This document shows positions 57,764 to 64,000 of a stretch of 64,000 bases of DNA, piece after piece. This DNA comes from Fusarium oxysporum f. sp. lycopersici 4287 (Eukaryota; Ascomycota; Sordariomycetes; Hypocreales; Nectriaceae). Position 1 is the first letter of the stretch, and each line of letters opens with the position of its first letter. Location: assembly GCF_000149955.1 (NCBI RefSeq), contig NC_030989.1, positions 2,427,839-2,491,838 on the forward strand, read 5' to 3'. A program made the position numbers and the translations under genes. The notes under the pieces were generated by a model, which worked only from the letters and a program-made list of their open reading frames with translations, was not told the DNA's origin and did no database searches.

Positions 57764-60700
57764 GGTGCGATCTGAGAATCAGGCTCGGGAGAGGGATAGA
57801 GAATTAAGGTGAGGAGAATCGTGGACGAGGAGGTGTCAGCTGGCGTCTCCTTTGGGGCTGTCTTGTCGGAGCAAGGTGATCGCCGTCTCTCTCTCGCGAG
57901 GAGGTTATACTATGGAGTAATGCGCGCGCGTATTCCGTGATTAAGATGAGGCGGAAAGTGATGGGATAGAATAGAAGAATGATATAGCTGGGCTATACAA
58001 GCTGCGCGAAGCAAAGAGCTATTGAGTTTGAGAGATGAAAGAAGAGAAAGGTTGTAAAGCTACGGCGGAGGAGGGATGAATGGTTAAGGTTGAGCGGGAC
58101 TAAGAGGGAGAAGCGAAGGGGAAAGAAGCGATTCTACAGGCTGGATAAGGTAAGAGTAACCTGGGATACAAGCAACGGTGACGTTAGCTGTATCTGTTCT
58201 GCCCCAAGAAGATGGGACATAATAAGTCAAGTCAAGGCAAGGCATGGTCTGGTCTACCTTAGTCTTAAAGTCGGGCCGGGCGGTTTCGGCGACTCATCGT
58301 CGTGTGTTGCTGAGACGAGCCATGCCCATCCATCCAGGCGGGAACTGCTGCAATCAGTGACTGATTGAGGTGGTGGGGCATTTCTCTGCTGTAAAGGTGC
58401 CTTGCTTTTTTGCGGGCATACTACTAATGGATGTAAAAATGGCACATGGTGACTTTTCTGAGCCTGAGTGGCTAATAAGTCACTGAAATGAAAGCAATTG
58501 AACATGTCTCTCGACAGTTTGACCGTCAAACTATTCACAATTTCACTTCAAGCGACTCCTCCAGGTCTGTCTACCCCAGAAACTAAAATCTCTCCATTTT
58601 ATCGCAGTATCATGAGCCCTCGGCACACCTTCTGGCTCACGCGCCAGAGCAAAATTCTTAAAGGCCCGACAGCTGCCAAGATGCCTTGACTTGGGTCGCC
58701 AACTTGAGTGAACCCAGAAGATGGCTGCCGATCAGGTACAGGTGAACATTCAATGGCTGAAATAGGTAGCCTAGCTTTGTCTATCAACACGCATACTGTA
58801 GGTATAGTAGACGACCAGCGTTGCATTATCTTCAACGTCGATCCTTTGACAACATCAGAATGTCATGAGATAATCCGCTGTGCAAGTATCTTGCTACCTA
58901 AAACTTCCCCTTTGTGAGGTTCACGGCTGGAGGCTGTCTTTTGCAATGCATCGGATCATATAGAAGGTCATAGAATTAGATATCTGGGGCCTTGCATGGC
59001 GTTTGTTTCCATGTGGCCGTGCGTGCCATGAGTTGGGGATAATCGCGGGGGAGGGGTCATGAAAGGAATTCGGCCGACAAACACAATTTATTGCTTATTT
59101 CAACCATTCATGAAGCTGAGAAAGCATTGGCAGCACTGACTCAGCATTTTAAGTTGCTGATGTCTGGTTATCTGTCTTTATTCAGCTTTCCCATCCTCTG
59201 AGTATCCAAGCCTACGCTGACTGTCAATGAAGGTTTCTTCGTAGGATCAATCAAGTGATTGCGATATCGCTTTTCATGATCTCACGATGCCCTCATGGCT
59301 TGAGGTCAAAAGTCGATCATGCGTTCTGGGCTTAAGCCCTTCCTACTCAATTACCACGCTCAATCCAGTATCATGAAACTCATCTTTAAGATCGCCAATT
59401 CTAATCATCATCGACAAAAATCCACTTCCACGATCGATAAGATGCTATTCAAAAGTCTCCACTGGTTAATGCACCAACGGCAAACAAGCAATACGGCACA
59501 GGCACCAGTAAGTTAGCAACTGTGCCCCCAGACCAGACCGAACCAAACAAAAGACGGTGAGACCCCCTTCGGCGGAGGTGCACTCCCGAGATGCCAGCGC
59601 ACCGCGTAAAGCTCATGATACTTTGCGAACCTTCTAAGCCATTGTCATATGCAGCAAAAGTATTGAGTTGCGCAAGCATAGTCCAAGCTTCTATTTGACA
59701 AAATATGACGCAGCATTTACCAAACCAAGGTTAAGAAACAGACGGTGCGCATTTCATTCAACATGAGGCGTAAACCGGCCATCATTCGGTGCAAGTCCGT
59801 TCACATCGAGCCGCATCCGGGGCTTATCCCCCGGAGCCGCCCTGTGCGAAACGACCCCGCCATCGATTTTGCACCTAGTGCTAAAAAGAACACACACGCC
59901 ATGGGCGGGCCGGGCCATCTATCTCATCATGCCTCATCATCGAACTGTCATATTCTGAACCATTTACCGCCAAATGTGACCGCACGTTCCCGGCAGTTGA
60001 TGTTCTTCATTCGGACGTCTCTACCGAGCTTTTGACTGTTGTGCAAGAATATCCGATCACTGAGAGGTATAGCTGCTGATAATTGGTTGTTTCCCTGCCT
60101 GCAGATTATCTTCGATGGTGGCTGCGTCAAGTATGCATATTTGAGTCATTTTAAGTGGTAATTTCCTCATTATCTCTTTGTTTACTTTAAAAATTGCTTC
60201 TTTCGTTTCTTCCGCTGCCTAATTGGAAAGACAGGCCGCTTCTACCTGTTCTTGTTGGTTGGTTCACGACAAAACCTCGTGGATTCCGTTACAACAGTAT
60301 TACACCACCAGACCTTCTGAACATGGTATGTCTTATTGCCTGCATTCTTTGTTCTGCTTCGCCCGTTCGATATGTACATCTCACTCTGTCTCGCCTCAGT
60401 GTGGTTTATCGACGAGCTACCATTGGAGGTTGACTTATGTTTCCAAGAGGTTCGAGACTGTCTAGACTCTAGAATCGAACAGCGATTCAACATCCCGGCC
60501 CGGTAACGCCGTTACAAGTGACAAGAACTTCCTGATATTGACACACACAGAAGAAACCGTGATATTGAGCGTTTTGTTCTCGGAATCCCTTTTCTACAAG
60601 CATTCTTTTCCTTTCATTCTCGTTGTCAAGTCCATCATATCATCTCAAGCTTGAGCTTTGAGCTCAAAGAACCCCACCGAGGGGCACATTTCGAGGATTC

Positions 60701-61317
60701 GCCAATGACAAAAAACCTCTTCAACTGCCCGTCATTCCCGCTACAGAAGCCCATCGCGATCCAATCACTTGTCTCATATTAATATCAGATGGAGCCTCTA
60801 GTTGAGAATCGCCCAGGAACCTTGATGTGACGAGTGGTCCAGACTCAGCAATCGTGATCTAGCAATCGTGGGCCCGCTGCCCCTCCAAGGAGGACCAAAA
60901 GCTCCAGCGCCATGACGCAAGTGATGAAAACTCCATTTGTTGACTTCCATGTGAACGAGTATTCCTTGATAAGTAGCTTCGACGGCCACAATCTTGTGGG
61001 CTCGAAAAAATGCCGCGTGCAAGGGTGAAGTTGCAAGTAGGCAAGCTTCTCATGCAAAATCTGCGACCTTGAAGAAAGCCGTTCTCAAGGCCAAAATGCT
61101 GGGGATGAAATGAAAAAGAGGCGTGGTATTCTTCCTTCCGTGATTCTCATACCAATACTCTATCCTAAAGAAATGCACCAAAAAGATTTCCTTGAACCCC
61201 GAATGTCTCAATCCCACCCCCAAAATAGGTCATTATCACAAACGCCAGATATGTATTGTTGAAAGTCCATCATCATCTCCTCTTGAGACCAATCTCAAGA
61301 ATCTGAGATCTAGCCAC
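57764..61317. other. 3.5-kb intergenic region, no gene seen
   Basis: The left part is the tps2 promoter; it has an AGGGG element at 58117-58121. The remainder is AT-leaning with only short frames. A GC-rich island at 59760-59900 contains a perfect hairpin (listed separately). Nothing coding or RNA-like is recognisable in the rest. Confidence 0.5.
59816..59835. promoter_or_regulatory. perfect inverted repeat TCCGGGG-N6-CCCCGGA
   Basis: Seven bases on each side pair exactly around CTTATC. Each arm contains CCGGGG, which fits the CreA-type consensus SYGGRG, and the loop contains GATAAG on the minus strand, a GATA-factor core. The element is over 2 kb from tps2 and 1.5 kb from the protoglobin stop, so its target is unclear. 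Confidence 0.3.
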
Positions 61318-62278
61318 TTACTTCTCCTCATCCTCAGCTGGAGCACCCATCCCCGAGAAGGGACACACACCACCGGCGGGCATACCACTAGGATGCGGAA
61401 TTCTTGACGGGGCGTTCTGGTGATGTTCTGAGGCATCGTCCTCAGTACCTGAACCACTGCCCTCGCCAATGATGCGCTTTCCATGCAAGTAGCCCTCGCG
61501 CTCAATCTCGATATCAGAGTCGCCTGTCTCGAACTCGGCACCGTCCTTGACATGCCATTTGGCCATGAGGTCATTCTGGATCCAGATGACCTTGTTAAGA
61601 GCCTTGACGAGAGCTGTCTTGCGCTGAATATGTAGACGAGGGTGCGAGAGGATAGCTTCGGTCATGATGTCCTGGATGAAGCCGAGACAGACACCAAGGT
61701 GGACGTATTCGATGTGAAGAGGGTGCTTGCGACCGAGACCAACGTGCATCATTCTATCCAAGTTAGTCTTTACTCATATATTCTGTTGAACGGGGACTAC
61801 ATACCCAACTTTGTCCAGATACTCCCAAAACTCCATCTTGCTGGGATCTGAGCACAGTTTCATAAGGTAAGCGCGCAGAAACATCTTTCTGTGCAGAATT
61901 TGTGGACTGTTCTCGTCGGGGATTTCATCGAGAGGGCCTTCGAAGGAAGTACTTCTGGTGGTGAAAGCACGAGCTGTGATATCGTATTGGAGCAGTTTTT
62001 TATAGACGATGTTGACGACGGCGGGGATGAGGGCCTTGACGTATTTTGCGCCAGTGATGAGAGCTTCAATGTCACCTACAAACGCAGAGTGTTAGTTGAG
62101 TTTGAATTAAGGATTAAATTTGCTCTCAATTGCAGGTTGATGTCGAGTTATGATAAGTTTGCACTGGGTGTAACGTACGGCTTGAGAAGTCGAGGAACGA
62201 GTGAAGATACTGAACACGGGCTTCGAGGTTCGTGTAGAGATCCTCGCGATCAATGTGCTTCATAGGTCGTGAATTCAT
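61318..62278 (-). CDS. fungal protoglobin (globin-sensor-like haem protein)
   Basis: Three exons, 62278-62179, 62075-61805 and 61753-61318, giving 268 residues. The segment DLYTNLEARVQYLHSFLDFS, the central ALITGAKYVKALIPAVVNIVYKKLL and the C-terminal MMHVGLGRKHPLHIEYVHLG follow the protoglobin/globin-coupled sensor pattern. His127 of the MMH is the candidate proximal haem ligand, spaced from the Tyr/His that follow as in the family. The last 80 residues are disordered and acidic, with no second domain. Protoglobins bind O2, CO and NO in archaea; the fungal proteins are uncharacterised, so sensing or detoxification is only possible. Both introns restore the frame (FSSR-DIEAL and VG-MMH), and the start at 62278 is the first ATG of the frame. 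Confidence 0.85.
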
Positions 62279-63849
62279 ATTGGCCGTGTATTTACTTTGA
62301 TGATTGTGTTCGAAATGAGTAGCTTTGTCGCTGAATCGTTAAATAAAGCCCGGAATATCGACTCGTGTACAAGTGAGAATATAAGTCGTTAGATGACGGT
62401 GTCGCAGATCGTAGGGGCCAGATAAAAAGCGAAGTGAACAGTCAGTATTTAACAGCAAAATGCTCAGCTGATGCAAAAGCTCGTGTGACGCAAGTTAATT
62501 TGAAGGATTTAGTCTTCGCAAGTAACAGATCGATTATACAGAATCGCACGCCTCGAACAGCAGCCAGACGTCGGTATTTATTGGATTGCCTATCCTTGGT
62601 GATTTACCCTCAGTCCCTTGTCCATGGCAATTTTTTTCTTCTTCAGCGATTATACGCATGCTCATGACATGAAAGCTCTTCCCCGAGTCTCGCCTTGCTC
62701 CGTTGGTTGTTTGTTAAGCTGAGCGCATCACGCCAGGTCGATATTATCAGACGATGGTGATGGTGGGCTGATGAGTGGGTCTGTTCAAGGGTCTGTGATT
62801 ACCGGTGCCAGCCGGACGCACCCGAGGAGAGATGAGATGGATTCGGTGTATTAAGAGATTTATATCTTGTTTGTATAAATACAATACTGAAAGCTGGTAT
62901 CCTGAGACATAACATTGTACTGGCAGTATAGTTTATGAGATTCTCATATAGGGACCTGAAGTTGGATGCTTGACAGCTTGAGTGGGTATCGACGGCGACT
63001 TGCGGGGATAGTCAACGATTGTTACGCTGATTCATAAGGGGAAAATCAGCTTAATATGATTGGTGTGAGCTCCAAGCTTCGAATAACAGTTGAAGGCGGC
63101 GGATAGCGACAGCTAAAAATGGAGGATGAGCGCTAGATCAGACAATCCCATATTCCAGAAAGTCGTTCGAGATCTACACAATGACATTGTTTCAGAATCT
63201 AGAAGCTTGTCGGATATGGTACAAGTGACACAGTCCCTGTTCATGTCTCTTCAATTCGTGAATACCCTTCTCTTACATTCTACTCTGGCTTGCGTGGACT
63301 GCCACTATCGCTTGCTGCTCGACTTGCCAGGGCCACGTATGGAAATCCCATTGTACTGCTAGATCAATTGACGAGCAGACTCATTTCAAAAAGGCCCATG
63401 CTGAAATCTCGACTCATCCGTGCGGTTCAGCCGCACGCAGGGACATGATGCCAGATTCCCGAATTTCCCGATAGGATTTCGTCATAAGATGAACATCTAT
63501 ACCCCACGATGAGCCATTTACAAGACCCTTGCTGTTGGACAAACGGACAATTGGATTAAATTATGAATTGATATGTCTTGGTTTACTGGCGTTTCGGCCG
63601 AATGAGAAGTTCGGGATTGAACTGCACACCTCGTAAGCCTAAAACAAATACTTCATGACGATGCTGCACCAAACCTATTGGGCCAACACGAAAGGAAACT
63701 AAGCCATTGAACATCACAAAGACACCGAGATGAGTTTTAACGGAGTGGTAGAATTATACACATTATTCTATGAAAAAGTACTGTAAAGAATGGTTTGAAG
63801 ACATAATTCACAGTTCTAGAGAGCTGTTCAGGGTAGCCAGATTCCAGAC
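62279..63849. other. intergenic, promoter of the protoglobin gene and beyond
   Basis: No supportable gene. Short frames such as that starting at 63126 have neither a motif nor good codon use. The right part is AT-leaning. Confidence 0.5.
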
Positions 63850-64000
63850 TGACGTAATCAGAAAACACGTGACCTCGGCGCCCACCAAATTCTTTCTTTC
63901 GGCTCATCGGCCTCACCTCGCTTCAACACCCTCCAACACCCGGGAATCCTCCGACAATCAGCCATCGCGACGGCCGCAACCATTCAAACCAGTCGAGTCC
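63850..64000 (+). other. probable 5' leader of a gene starting beyond the window
   Basis: The last 150 bases switch to a CT- and C-rich composition (CACCTCGCTTCAACACCCTCC, then CAATCAGCCATCGCGACGGCC), like the pyrimidine-rich leaders of other genes here. No ATG is present in the final 90 bases, so any start would lie to the right. Confidence 0.35.

Noticed and set aside
1..64000. CRISPR arrays, phage or bacterial-type systems
   Set aside because: No regularly spaced identical repeats and no prokaryotic gene organisation; introns show that the DNA is fungal.

Overview
The window looks like nuclear chromosomal DNA of a filamentous ascomycete, most likely a Sordariomycete of the Hypocreales/Fusarium kind. 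That placement is inferred from gene content and style, not from a marker gene. The support is: protein genes broken by short GT..AG introns, mostly 45-60 nt with CTAAC/CTGAC branch sites; long low-complexity Pro/Gly/Gln/Ser tails; a fungal-type gene set (Skt5-like chitin synthase activator, Zn2Cys6 and C2H2 regulators, trehalose-phosphate phosphatase, DUF2434 membrane protein, a giant DUF6606/DUF3638 protein); and a nuclear tRNA with a short intron. A run of exactly 100 N at 44930-45029 is a scaffold gap, so this is draft sequence. There are no operons; each gene stands alone.

Layout. 1.2-4.1 kb: Skt5/Chs4-like protein whose last, 4-codon exon creates a CAAX prenylation box. 4.8-9.8 kb: a metabolic patch with an MFS monocarboxylate-type transporter (frame broken by one base), a zinc-independent medium-chain dehydrogenase on the minus strand, and an enolase-superfamily dehydratase resembling cis-3-hydroxy-L-proline dehydratase. 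10.9-21.2 kb: one six-exon gene for a protein of about 3,270-3,290 residues with DUF6606, DUF3638 and DUF3645 regions plus Walker A-like and DEAH motifs. 21.9-25.9 kb (minus): a secreted, repeat-rich extracellular protein, again with an apparent one-base frame break. 27-32 kb: an Rrt8/Lds1-like membrane protein (minus), tRNA-Lys(CUU) (minus), a GFA-type zinc protein, an SDR oxidoreductase and a secreted endonuclease/exonuclease/phosphatase-fold protein (minus). 33.5-39.3 kb: a three-repeat gelsolin-like protein and Golgi tethering subunit Cog5 (both minus), then a DUF2434 multi-pass membrane protein (plus). 39.3-47.3 kb: an 8-kb stretch without a supportable gene, containing the N gap. 47.3-53.3 kb: a C2H2 regulator with a polyglutamine tail and a Zn2Cys6 regulator. 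53.9-54.4 kb: a relic with an F-box. 54.8-57.8 kb (minus): trehalose-6-phosphate phosphatase Tps2. 61.3-62.3 kb (minus): a fungal protoglobin. The last 150 bases look like the leader of a gene that begins beyond the window.

How they fit together. Three genes serve cell wall, secretion or stress physiology (Skt5-like, Cog5, Tps2) and two are sequence-specific regulators. Nothing here forms a classical secondary-metabolite cluster. The least understood item is the giant DUF3638 protein, whose visible motifs point to a nucleotide-driven activity. Three separate genes each need a single-base correction to give a conserved reading; all three sit at or can be explained by homopolymer-length differences, so base-level errors in the draft are a live explanation and should be excluded before calling pseudogenes.
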